From the NCBI GenBank assembly GCA_022376925.1, contig JAIOJX010000006.1:61279394-61343393 (forward strand): a stretch of 64,000 bases of DNA, in the 5' to 3' direction. Both the position numbers and the translations under genes were made by a program. Shown in pieces: positions 12,341 through 23,066 of this stretch (the first letter of the stretch is position 1; each line of letters begins with the position of its first letter). The notes beneath the pieces were generated by a model, which saw only the letters and a list, made by a program, of their open reading frames with translations, ran no database searches and was not told the origin of the DNA. The DNA is from Tragulus kanchil (Eukaryota; Chordata; Mammalia; Artiodactyla; Tragulidae).

Positions 12341-14233
12341 AAAAACAAAACAAAACAAAACAAAACAGAGAGGGAATGTCCAAACTAGTCATCACTGACT
12401 GAATGTGAGACACTAAATAAATAAATAAATAAAATAAAATAAAAGTCTTGATCAGGCTTCAAACTGCATTTATTCATGTAAAGATAATGGGTAGAAATCT
12501 AGCACTGAACCAATAACTGGAATACCAAGATAGCCAGACCAAAACCTAAAAACAAGGAAAAGCAAATATGAGCAGCAATATTAGAAATGTCTGTGGAAAT
12601 AAACCACATGAGTAGTTAAGCTGAATCACTAAAACAAATGTCCACACAAACAGGAACCACAACAACTCCTGAGGAAAGGCATCAGCATTCAGTTTTTCTA
12701 CAGTGCATGATCTAATTTCCAACAAAAATGTATGAAGCATGCAAAGAAACATATAACCCACACAAAGAAAATAAACATTCAATGGTAACGACTCACATGG
12801 CAATTGAAGGACCATGCTATGCTATTTTCCTTGTACCCCAGGGCTATCAGTTGAAGGACCTACAAGGTGGACCTATCAAGAAAGACTTCAAAAAAGTGAT
12901 TATAAATATACCAAAGGAATAATGGAAACCACATTTAAAGAATTAAAGGAAGGTACAATGACAATGCTTCAGCAAAGAGACGTTATATTTTAAGAGGCCA
13001 AGTGAAAATTCTGGATTTGGAAGTATAACAATTTGAAGGAGAGATTCACTAAAAAGGTTAAACAGTAGATTTGTGCTGGCAAAATTATCAACAAACTTAA
13101 AGATAAAGAGAACTCCATTGGGGAAAATGAGCAAAATTAAAAGAAGGCTAACAGCAATGGGGTACAAGGAAAATTGCAGAGCAGTTAGAAGTTTAATAGA
13201 CAGAACCAATACAAGAACCAGTCAAGAAGAACCCTCCTGGAATCACTCACTCTGGGTATTAGGAAGTCTGTGTACATGCACTAGACTGCATCCACTCAAA
13301 AAGTGGTCAGTACTGGATGTGGAGCAGACTTGAAAGCACTCTGTAAACTGCATATAGACCCATCAGCACAGAATGAACCCTCACTGGCATAGTAAGCACA
13401 TTAACAAAACTCTTGAATAATCACAGTCATTCCTGCCATCTTCAAAGATTATTATACTCTCACCAAAAAACAAAACAAAACAAAACAAAACAGAGAGGGA
13501 ATGTCCAAACTAGTCATCACTGACTGAATGTGAGACACTAAATAAATAAATAAATAAAATAAAATAAAAGTCTTGATCAGGCTTCAAACTGCATTTATTC
13601 ATGTAAAGATAATGGGTAGAAATCTAGCACTGAACCAATAACTGGAATACCAAGATAGCCAGACCAAAACCTAAAAACAAGGAAAAGCAAATATGAGCAG
13701 CAATATTAGAAATGTCTGTGGAAATAAACCACATGAGTAGTTAAGCTGAATCACTAAAACAAATGTCCACACAAACAGGAACCACAACAACTCCTGAGGA
13801 AAGGCATCAGCATTCAGTTTTTCTACAGTGCATGATCTAATTTCCAACAAAAATGTATGAAGCATGCAAAGAAACATATAACCCACACAAAGAAAATAAA
13901 CATTCAATGGTAACGACTCACATGGCAATTGAAGGACCATGCTATGCTATTTTCCTTGTACCCCAGGGCTATCAGTTGAAGGACCTACAAGGTGGACCTA
14001 TCAAGAAAGACTTCAAAAAAGTGATTATAAATATACCAAAGGAATAATGGAAACCACATTTAAAGAATTAAAGGAAGGTACAATGACAATGCTTCAGCAA
14101 AGAGACGTTATATTTTAAGAGGCCAAGTGAAAATTCTGGATTTGGAAGTATAACAATTTGAAGGAGAGATTCACTAAAAAGGTTAAACAGTAGATTTGTG
14201 CTGGCAAAATTATCAACAAACTTAAAGATAAAG
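12011..14233. repeat. Direct duplication 5 (period 1125) with degraded junction
   Basis: Copies at 12011-13108 and 13136-14233. The filler 13109-13135 mixes a piece like 11950-11962 ('gagaactccat') with a piece like the sequence following copy 2 ('ggggaaaatga'), as if two read ends had been spliced through a noisy stretch. Confidence 0.96.
12339..12366. repeat. (CAAAA)n microsatellite
   Basis: Short pentanucleotide run. A (TAAA)/(TAAAA) run follows at 12414-12444. Both recur 1125 bases downstream through duplication 5. Confidence 0.85.
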
Positions 14234-15905
14234 TATATAAGAAAAGAACAGAAAGGGGAAAATGAAAATACATGAATAGAGTCTTAGAGAAGTGTGGGGT
14301 AGTATTAAGATCACCAATATATGCGCAATGGGGATATCAAAGGGAAAAGAAAACCAGAAAGGAATACTAAAAATATTTCAAGGAATAATGACTGAAAATT
14401 TCCCAAATATATGAAAAACCCTGACCTACACACCTAAGAAGCTGAATGAATTCCAAGTAGGATAGACACAAATGGATCCAGAAATAGACACTTTATAACT
14501 AGAAAGCCAGAGATGAAGAGAAAAATCTTGAAAGTAATGAAAGAACAGTTACTCATTATGTATAAAATGCAGAGGTCATAAGGGAGTAAGAGAACATACT
14601 TAAAATGTTGAAAGTAAAAAACTGCCAATAAAAAAATCCTACATTGATCCAAACTAACTTTTAAAAAATAAAGGCTAAATAAAGACATTTCCAAACAAGT
14701 AAGAGAATTCATTGCTAATAGGCATGATTTTCAAAAACTACTACAGTAATTGCTTGAGACTTAAGTCAAGTGACACTAAACAGTAACTTAAATTCACATT
14801 AAAAAAAAAAAAGGAATACGAGTAAAAATAATTATGTAGGTAACTAAAAAGCATACTATAATTTTGTATTTCTCCTATTCTTAGTTGATTTAATAATAAA
14901 TTATACAACACAGCATGTATGTTATTGTATTATTGAGCCTATTACATACACAAAAGAGGTATATTTGACAGTAACAACAGAAAATGAGAAGAGATGGGCT
15001 TCCCCTGGTGGTCCAGTGGGTAAACATTCATGGTAACGATCACGGAAAACCATGCTATGCTATTTTCCTTGTACCCCAGGGCTATCAGTTGAAGGACCTA
15101 CAAGGTGGACCTATCAAGAAAGACTTCAAAAAAGTGATTATAAATATACCAAAGGAATAATGGAAACCACATTTAAAGAATTAAAGGAAGGTACAATGAC
15201 AATGCTTCAGCAAAGAGACGTTATATTTTAAGAGGCCAAGTGAAAATTCTGGATTTGGAAGTATAACAATTTGAAGGAGAGATTCACTAAAAAGGTTAAA
15301 CAGTAGATTTGTGCTGGCAAAATTATCAACAAACTTAAAGATAAAGTATATAAGAAAAAGAACAGAAAGGGGAAAATGAAAATACATGAATAGAGTCTTA
15401 GAGAAGTGTGGGGTAGTATTAAGATCACCAATATATGCGCAATGGGGATATCAAAGGGAAAAGAAAACCAGAAAGGAATACTAAAAATATTTCAAGGAAT
15501 AATGACTGAAAATTTCCCAAATATATGAAAAACCCTGACCTACACACCTAAGAAGCTGAATGAATTCCAAGTAGGATAGACACAAATGGATCCAGAAATA
15601 GACACTTTATAACTAGAAAGCCAGAGATGAAGAGAAAAATCTTGAAAGTAATGAAAGAACAGTTACTCATTATGTATAAAATGCAGAGGTCATAAGGGAG
15701 TAAGAGAACATACTTAAAATGTTGAAAGTAAAAAACTGCCAATAAAAAAATCCTACATTGATCCAAACTAACTTTTAAAAAATAAAGGCTAAATAAAGAC
15801 ATTTCCAAACAAGTAAGAGAATTCATTGCTAATAGGCATGATTTTCAAAAACTACTACAGTAATTGCTTGAGACTTAAGTCAAGTGACACTAAACAGTAA
15901 CTTAA
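12840..15905 (+). mobile_element. Old L1 5'-region remnant, inflated by duplications 5 and 6
   Basis: Diverged old-L1 sequence upstream of or within ORF1. Landmarks in order: 'caaggaataatgactgaaaa' (near 14380), 'cccaaatatatgaaaaaccc', 'gaattccaagtaggata', 'agagaaaaatcttgaaag', and 'aaataaagacatttccaaac' before 'gagaattcattgctaatagg' (14700). These parallel a conserved segment of L1M-type elements. The true length is about 1.9 kb; 15050-15905 repeats 13937-14792. No intact ORF1 is visible. Confidence 0.55.
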
Positions 15906-16134
15906 ATTCACATTAAAAAAAAAAAAGGAATACGAGTAAAAATAATTATGTAGGTAACTAAAAAGCATACTATAATTTTGTATTTCTCCTATTCTTAGTT
16001 GATTTAATAATAAATTATACAACACAGCATGTATGTTATTGTATTATTGAGCCTATTACATACACAAAAGAGGTATATTTGACAGTAACAACAGAAAATG
16101 AGAAGAGATGGGCTTCCCCTGGTGGTCCAGTGGG
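13897..16134. repeat. Direct duplication 6 (period about 1113-1124)
   Basis: Copies at 13897-15020 and 15021-16134. The first ~30 bases of copy 2 are a corrupted version of copy 1 (11 bases lost between 'taaacattca' and 'ccatgctatgc'). Copy 1 breaks off inside the head of a SINE that is complete only after copy 2. Confidence 0.96.
16093..16108 (+). repeat. Target-site duplication, left
   Basis: 16-bp 'agaaaatgagaagaga', matching 16429-16444 exactly; the pair brackets the SINE between them. Confidence 0.9.
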
Positions 16135-16428
16135 TAAGGACACCACCTTGCAGTGCAAGGGGCGACGGTTCGAGCCCTGGCCTGGGAAGATCCCACGTGC
16201 CGCGGAGCGGCTGGACTGATGTGTCCAATCACTGAGCCGGAGCTCTGGAGCGCATGTGCCCAGAGCCGGTGCTCTGCAACGACAGACGCCACCACGATGG
16301 GAGGCCCACAGGAGCCAAAGAACGAAGACGAATGAAAATAGAGAAATGAAAGACCAATAGAAGTGGCCCGCCCACTCCCCTCCCCCCCAAAGTAAATAAA
16401 TAAATAAATCTTAAAAAAAAAAAGAAAA
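16109..16428 (+). mobile_element. Young full-length CHR-like SINE (reference copy for this window)
   Basis: Best-preserved copy of the window's dominant SINE. Order: tRNA-derived head with A-box-like 'tggtccagtgg' and B box 'ggttcgagccc'; 'gaagatcccacgtgccgcgg'; a body with 'gagccggagctctggagc' and 'cagagccggtgctctgc'; a terminal module 'gaaagaccaatagaagtggc'; a C-rich block; a (TAAA)n/A-rich tail. Perfect 16-bp direct repeats flank it. The head and early body resemble the CHR SINEs of whales, hippos and ruminants; the later body and terminal module are not ones I can match to a cattle consensus. Transcription would be by RNA polymerase III from the internal boxes, with retroposition by a LINE. 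Confidence 0.93.
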
Positions 16429-16444
16429 AGAAAATGAGAAGAGA
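16429..16444 (+). repeat. Target-site duplication, right
   Basis: Exact partner of 16093-16108. Confidence 0.9.
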
Positions 16445-16900
16445 GAGGAATCTTCTCTAGTAAGGAAATGATTTAAGATGGCAATTAGAGTCTACAGGAA
16501 AAAATTAAGAGAATCAGAAATGATATATAAGACATTAAACATTATAAATATATATGTGCTTGGTTTTCTCTCAAAGCTGATTAAAATGATGTAATATTTT
16601 ATAAAATAATAATTATAAAATAAATTTTAAGTGTTTACCATATATAGGTGCAGCATTATTTTTATTATTCATGTTTAAGATTATTTAATTTTTTGATAAT
16701 TAAGGTTATTTTTCATATTAACAGTATTAACAGAGTTTTTTTGGAAATAGAACAATTCAAAACTAAAATTTCTATATTTAAATAGAACTAAGAAAATATA
16801 AATGTGAAGTCAATTATGATGGTTCAGACGTTTATTGTAAGGCTTAAACCTATCACTTAAAAATAGCTCAAAAGTATAATAAAAGTTTTCAAATCTAAAT
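16445..16900. other. AT-rich sequence, nothing recognised
   Basis: No gene or repeat family recognised in about 450 bases. Confidence 0.5.
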
Positions 16901-16901
16901 T

Positions 16902-17119
16902 GGGCTTCCCTGGTGGCTCAGTAGTATGGGAACACCTACAATGCAAGAGATGCGGCAGGAACCACAAGGTGGATCCCTGAAATGGGAAGATCCCCTTTTT
17001 GAAAAAGGAAATGGCCAACCCACTCCAATATTCTTGTCTGGGAAATCCCATGAATAGAGGACATGGCATACCAAAGAGTTGGACATGACCCAGCTAGTAA
17101 GAAACAACAACAACAAAAA
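16902..17119 (+). mobile_element. Bov-tA SINE
   Basis: Complete composite: tRNA-Glu-type head ('gggcttccctggtggctcag'), junction 'gggaagatcccc', Bov-A body ('tggccaacccactccaatat', 'tcttgtctgggaaatcccat'), 'gagttggacatgacccagct' and a (CAA)n-like tail. This ruminant SINE type depends on BovB for movement. It is one of the strongest taxonomic markers in the window. Confidence 0.9.
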
Positions 17120-17125
17120 ATCCCT

Positions 17126-17270
17126 GAATATTTTGAAAGTGTATATATATATAGCTGTAAACAACAAAGCTCTGTAAAAGATGTATAACAATAACTTCAT
17201 TGTACTCCTGAAACTAATGCAACATTATAAAACAGCCAAATGCAAATCAAAAACAGTTAAAAAAAAAAAA
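17126..17270 (+). mobile_element. L1 3'-end fragment
   Basis: A short piece ending in an A-run contains 'agctgtaaacaacaaagctc' and 'ctgaaactaatgcaacatta', the latter typical of cetartiodactyl L1 3' ends. It is comparable with the L1 terminus at 39000-39085. Probably a severely 5'-truncated insertion. Confidence 0.5.
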
Positions 17271-18117
17271 CCCAAAACCTGAATTACTCACTGAGGTGAA
17301 TAAAATAATTAATTTAGAGCACTATTCCTTTTACTTGAACTTTTGGCAAGCAAGATATACTGAATTTGCATTCTAGCATACAAAAGGTTGAAAAAAAAAA
17401 TTTTTTTGGTCTAACTAGCATGATAAAATTATTGTGAGAGAGCTCTTTCTGGAATATCTTCCTTAAGCTATGACTAATATTATCAGAAAAACATTGTTCT
17501 ACTGTGTACATAAAATAGAGCAATTTTGGACTGAATGTTGTCAAATATACTGGTCATTTGATTTAATTGATTCATTTGCATTGTATTCATGGGCTTTTTT
17601 TTCAAAGTTAAGTAAATATTTTTATTTGTATGTCAAAACAGTTAACTAGATGAAAATATAGATTCCTTGAATATCATCTACTAATTATTTAGCATAGTCA
17701 GAAGCGTAAAACTAAGTGGATAATCAAATATTTCCAAAAGAAGGTCAATGCTGACATTTTTTCCTTAAGTTTGGATCTTCATATTATTTTGATTGTGTAA
17801 ATTAGAGATGCATCATTCATTTGAACCTTGTATTGCTTAAGATTAAGTTTCTTATAATGTCTGCTTTCCTGAATAAAGAAAACATTTTCATAATATAGGA
17901 AGGACTTACATTTTTGTATTATTAAAAATACCTTTTTCTGATATAACTTTATATATAGTTTTGTTTAAAATTTATTATCATTTTATTCCCTGTGATCAGA
18001 AGTAATGATATAGAAAGAAGAACAAGTCTCCAGCTCCTTGTGTTGTATGAATTTAGTCATAAAAATATTTTTGCTTTGATTATATCAAAATTAATTCATT
18101 GATTTCCTAGGTTGCAT
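17271..18117. other. AT-rich sequence, nothing recognised
   Basis: No gene or repeat family recognised. Most of it recurs at 18529-19254. Confidence 0.5.
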
Positions 18118-18453
18118 CTTTTTTTTTTTTTTTAAGCTGTATGTTGCCTTTTGAGCGGGGGGGTGGGAGGGAGGTGTTGGGGAGGTAGAGGGGCCGGCCA
18201 CTTCTACTGGTCTTTCATTTATCTATTTTCATCCATCTTAGTTCTTTGGCCCATGTGGACCTCCCATCGCAATGGCCTATGTTGTTGCAGAGCACCGGCT
18301 CTGCGCACATGTGCTCCAGAGCTCCGGCTCGGTAATTGAACACATGGGTCCAGCTGCTCCGCGGCACTTGGAATCTTCCCTAGACCAGGGATCGAACCGG
18401 TGTCCCTTGCACTGCAAGGCAGTGTCCTACCCACTGGACCACCAAGGAAGCCC
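18118..18453 (-). mobile_element. CHR-like SINE, antisense, with target-site duplication
   Basis: Reversed family member: T-run, G-rich block (reverse of the C-rich block), 'ccacttctactggtctttca', 'cagagctccggctcgg', reversed head ending 'ccactggaccaccaaggaag'. 'aggttgcat' occurs at 18109 and 18454 on either side, as a target-site duplication would. Repeated at 19255-19591. Confidence 0.9.
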
Positions 18454-19254
18454 AGGTTGCATTCTTATGTGAATGAATGAATAAAAAAATTTTTTTTTTG
18501 AATTTGGGAAAAGTTAACATAAAAAAAGGTTGAAAAAAATTTTTTGGTCTAACTAGCATGATAAAATTATTGTGAGAGAGCTCTTTCTGGAATATCTTCC
18601 TTAAGCTATGACTAATATTATCAGAAAAACATTGTTCTACTGTGTACATAAAATAGAGCAATTTTGGACTGAATGTTGTCAAATATACTGGTCATTTGAT
18701 TTAATTGATTCATTTGCATTGTATTCATGGGCTTTTTTTTCAAAGTTAAGTAAATATTTTTATTTGTATGTCAAAACAGTTAACTAGATGAAAATATAGA
18801 TTCCTTGAATATCATCTACTAATTATTTAGCATAGTCAGAAGCGTAAAACTAAGTGGATAATCAAATATTTCCAAAAGAAGGTCAATGCTGACATTTTTT
18901 CCTTAAGTTTGGATCTTCATATTATTTTGATTGTGTAAATTAGAGATGCATCATTCATTTGAACCTTGTATTGCTTAAGATTAAGTTTCTTATAATGTCT
19001 GCTTTCCTGAATAAAGAAAACATTTTCATAATATAGGAAGGACTTACATTTTTGTATTATTAAAATACCTTTTTCTGATATAACTTTATATATAGTTTTG
19101 TTTAAAATTTATTATCATTTTATTCCCTGTGATCAGAAGTAATGATATAGAAAGAAGAACAAGTCTCCAGCTCCTTGTGTTGTATGAATTTAGTCATAAA
19201 AATATTTTTGCTTTGATTATATCAAAATTAATTCATTGATTTCCTAGGTTGCAT

Positions 19255-19591
19255 CTTTTTTTTTTTTTTTAAGCTGTATGTTGCCTTTTGAGCGGGGGGG
19301 GGGGGGGGGGGGGTTGGGGAGGTAGAGGGGCCGGCCACTTCTACTGGTCTTTCATTTATCTATTTTCATCCATCTTAGTTCTTTGGCCCATGTGGACCTC
19401 CCATCGCAATGGCCTATGTTGTTGCAGAGCACCGGCTCTGCGCACATGTGCTCCAGAGCTCCGGCTCGGTAATTGAACACATGGGTCCAGCTGCTCCGCG
19501 GCACTTGGAATCTTCCCTAGACCAGGGATCGAACCGGTGTCCCTTGCACTGCAAGGCAGTGTCCTTACCCACTGGACCACCAAGGAAGCCC
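19255..19591 (-). mobile_element. CHR-like SINE, antisense (duplicate copy)
   Basis: Duplicate of 18118-18453 with the same flanking 'aggttgcat' (19246 and 19592). The G block is here an uninterrupted run of about 22, differing from copy 1 by more than any other part of the duplication. Confidence 0.9.
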
Positions 19592-19804
19592 AGGTTGCAT
19601 TCTTATGTGAATGAATGAATAAATGAGAATGTGAATTGTTGTATCCATTTGTTTATTAATGTCTGAGGAGAAACTGGGCATTTGAAGACCAGAAATATTT
19701 TTGATGCACATAAAACTCATTTATAGTGATTTTTCTTGTTGAAAGAATCCCTACCCCATGAAAATTATAGTGATACAGTTTTCTTTGACATCTGCATTAA
19801 ACAG

Positions 19805-20345
19805 TATAATAGCCATTGCCATACTTCATTTTGTACTGCAAGGCCAAGGGTGCCTGTTACTCCAGATATCTCTTGACTTCCTAGTTTTGCATTCCAGTCC
19901 CAGTGCCCTGATGAAAAGGGCATATGTTTTTGGTGCTAGTTCTAGAAGATCTTGTAGGTCTTCATAGGACCGTTCAACTTCAGCTTCTTCAGTATTAATG
20001 GTTAAGGCATAAACTTGGATTCCTCTGATACTGAATGGTTTGATTTAGAAAAAAACTGAAGTTGACTATGAGGGGCACTCCAATTCTTCTAAGGGATTCT
20101 TGCCTACAGCAGTAGATATAACAGTCATTTTAATTAAGTTTGACCATTTCCATTCATCTTAATTCACTGACTCCTAAAATGTTGATTCTTGATTCATTCT
20201 TGTCATCTCCTGTTTGACCACTTCCAATTTACCTTAATTCTTGGGCCTAATATTACAGATTCATATGAAATATTGTTATTTGCAACATCAGACATTTACT
20301 TTCACCACCAGACATAGCCACAACTGGGTGCTGTTTCTGTTACAT
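19805..20345 (-). mobile_element. BovB endonuclease region, inverted 5' part
   Basis: On the minus strand this is the apurinic-type endonuclease region of BovB ORF2. Plus-strand landmarks are 'tctagaagatcttgtaggtc' (19941), 'attcttctaagggattcttg' (20083) and 'agtagatataacagtcattt' (20110), all antisense to BovB. It abuts a sense BovB segment beginning near 20350 that resumes shortly downstream in the BovB sequence. The pair looks like one insertion with a 5' inversion. Frames are broken. Confidence 0.82.
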
Positions 20346-22501
20346 TTTTTGAATCCGAAGATGGATAACTCTATACACTCAGCAAAAACAAGTCCTGGAG
20401 CTGGCTATGGATCATAACTCCTTAGTGCAAAATTCAGACTTAAATTGAAAAAAGTAGAGAAAATCACTTGGTCATTCAAAGTATGACCTAAATCAAATCC
20501 CTTATGATTATACAGTGGAAGTTACAAATAGACTCAAGGGATTAGATATGATAGAGTCCCTGAAAAACTATAAATGGAGGTTTGGAACATTGTACAGGAG
20601 ATGATGATCAAAACCATCCCTAAGCAAAATAATGCAAATAGGCAAAATGGTTGTCTAAGGAGGCCTTACAAACAGCTTTGAAAAGAAGAGAAGTAAAAGG
20701 GCAAAGGAGATGATAACAAGGCAGGGGAGAAAAGGAAGGATATACTCATCTGAATGCAGAGCTGCAAAGAATAGCAAGGAGACATAAGAAAGTCTTCTTA
20801 AGTGAACAATGCAAAGAAATAGAGAAAAACAATAGAATGGGAAAGACTAGAGATCTTTACAAGAAAATTAGAGACACCAAAGGAATATTTTATGCAAAGA
20901 TAGGCAAAACTGAGGACCGAAACTATATGGACCTAACAGAAACAGAAGATATTAAGAAGAGGTGGAAAGAATACATACAAGAACTGTACAAAAAATATTT
21001 TAATGACCTGGATGACCACAATACGTGATCACTCACAGAGAGCTAGCCATCTTAGAGTGTGAAGTCAAGTGGGCCTTAAGAAGCATTACTACAAACAAGC
21101 TAGTAGAGGTGATGGGATTCCAGCTGAGCTATTTCAGATGGTAAAAGATGATTCTGTGAAAGAGCTACACTCAATGTGTAACCAAATTTGGAAAACTCAG
21201 CAGTGGCCTCAGGACTGGAAAAGGTCAATTTTCATTTCAATAGCAAAGAAGGGAAATTCCAAAGAAAGTTTGAACTATCACACAACTGTAGTAATTTCAC
21301 ATGGTAGCAAAGTAATGCTCAAAATCCTCCAAGATAGGCTTAAATGATATGTTAACCAAGAATTTCCACAAGTACAAGCTGGATTTAGAAAAGGTAGAGG
21401 AACCAGAAATCAAGGTGTTTTGTTTCTTTTTACTTTTTGAATCCGAAGATGGATAACTCTATACACTCAGCAAAAACAAGTCCTGGAGCTGGCTATGGAT
21501 CATAACTCCTTAGTGCAAAATTCAGACTTAAATTGAAAAAAGTAGAGAAAATCACTTGGTCATTCAAAGTATGACCTAAATCAAATCCCTTATGATTATA
21601 CAGTGGAAGTTACAAATAGACTCAAGGGATTAGATATGATAGAGTCCCTGAAAAACTATAAATGGAGGTTTGGAACATTGTACAGGAGATGATGATCAAA
21701 ACCATCCCTAAGCAAAATAATGCAAATAGGCAAAATGGTTGTCTAAGGAGGCCTTACAAACAGCTTTGAAAAGAAGAGAAGTAAAAGGGCAAAGGAGATG
21801 ATAACAAGGCAGGGGAGAAAAGGAAGGATATACTCATCTGAATGCAGAGCTGCAAAGAATAGCAAGGAGACATAAGAAAGTCTTCTTAAGTGAACAATGC
21901 AAAGAAATAGAGAAAAACAATAGAATGGGAAAGACTAGAGATCTTTACAAGAAAATTAGAGACACCAAAGGAATATTTTATGCAAAGATAGGCAAAACTG
22001 AGGACCGAAACTATATGGACCTAACAGAAACAGAAGATATTAAGAAGAGGTGGAAAGAATACATACAAGAACTGTACAAAAAATATTTTAATGACCTGGA
22101 TGACCACAATACGTGATCACTCACAGAGAGCTAGCCATCTTAGAGTGTGAAGTCAAGTGGGCCTTAAGAAGCATTACTACAAACAAGCTAGTAGAGGTGA
22201 TGGGATTCCGGCTGAGCTATTTCAGATGGTAAAAGATGATTCTGTGAAAGAGCTACACTCAATGTGTAACCAAATTTGGAAAACTCAGCAGTGGCCTCAG
22301 GACTGGAAAAGGTCAATTTTCATTTCAATAGCAAAGAAGGGAAATTCCAAAGAAAGTTTGAACTATCACACAACTGTAGTAATTTCACATGGTAGCAAAG
22401 TAATGCTCAAAATCCTCCAAGATAGGCTTAAATGATATGTTAACCAAGAATTTCCACAAGTACAAGCTGGATTTAGAAAAGGTAGAGGAACCAGAAATCA
22501 A
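20345..22501. repeat. Direct duplication 8 (period 1088) with degraded junction
   Basis: Copies at 20345-21413 and 21434-22501. Filler 21414-21433 is an error-filled version of 20326-20345. One clear substitution separates the copies: A at 21122, G at 22210. Confidence 0.97.
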
Positions 22502-22771
22502 ATTGCTACCATCCATTGGATCATAGAAAGAGTAAGGGAATTTCAAAAAAAAACATCTGCTTCTGCCCCAATTGAAGCAGAAAAAGCCTTTGACTGTGTG
22601 GATCACAACAAAGCAAAAAATTCTGAAAGAGATGGGAATACCAAACCACAATTCCTTCCTCCTGAAAAACATGTATGCAGAACAATAAGCATTAGTTAGA
22701 ATTGGACATGGAACAGACTGATTCCAAACGGAAAAAGGAGTACATGAAAGCTGTATATTGTCATCTTGATT
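20345..22771 (+). mobile_element. BovB reverse-transcriptase region (pseudogenised)
   Basis: Sense BovB from the endonuclease/RT linker through the central RT. Translated landmarks: 'RDLYKKIRDTKGIFYAKIG', 'MDLTETEDIKKRWKEYIQEL' and 'AELFQMVKDDSVKELHSMCN', then 'WPQDWKRSIFISIAKKGN'. Stops separate the frames and no catalytic YxDD box is reached: similarity ends at 'gctgtatattgtcatc' (22762), where antisense Bov-A begins. The true length is about 1.34 kb, because 20345-21413 is repeated at 21434-22501. With 19805-20345 it forms a 5'-inverted copy. Confidence 0.9.
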
Positions 22772-22846
22772 GCTGCTTAGTCACTTTGGAAGTGTGAAAC
22801 TTTTTGTAACCCCGTGGACTCCAGCCTGCCAGGCTTCTCCGTCCAT
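22772..22846 (-). mobile_element. Bov-A/BovB 3'-end fragment, antisense
   Basis: 'gctgcttagtcacttt' then 'ccccgtggactccagcctgc' and 'caggcttctccgtccat' are antisense to the Bov-A body and the related BovB terminus. It joins the broken end of the sense BovB directly. Confidence 0.72.
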
Positions 22847-22879
22847 ATGTATAGGGTACTTAACACAAAGAAATATACT

Positions 22880-23066
22880 TCTTCTTGTTATTCATCCACT
22901 AAGTCAAGTCCAACTCTTTTGGGACTCTATGGACTGTAGCCACCAAGCTGCTTTTTTCATGAGATTCCCCCAGCAAGAATACTGGAGTGGGTAGATGTTT
23001 CTTTCTCCATAGTTTGAACTTGCATCTCCTGCATTGGCAGGAGATCTCCAAGCAATATACTAGGTG
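22880..23066 (-). mobile_element. Bov-A/Bov-tA SINE, antisense, diverged
   Basis: 'aagtcaagtccaactctttt', 'gcaagaatactggagtgggt' and 'gcatctcctgcattggcagg' follow the antisense order of a Bov-tA. The last may be the remnant of the tRNA-like head. Confidence 0.72.

Larger units (their letters stand above)
17386..19623. repeat. Direct duplication 7 (period 1143) with degraded junction
   Basis: Copies at 17386-18485 and 18529-19623. Filler 18486-18528 is a collapsed version of the sequence before copy 1 (about 17333-17385). The same SINE has an interrupted G-rich tail in copy 1 but an unbroken G-run of about 22 in copy 2. Confidence 0.97.
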
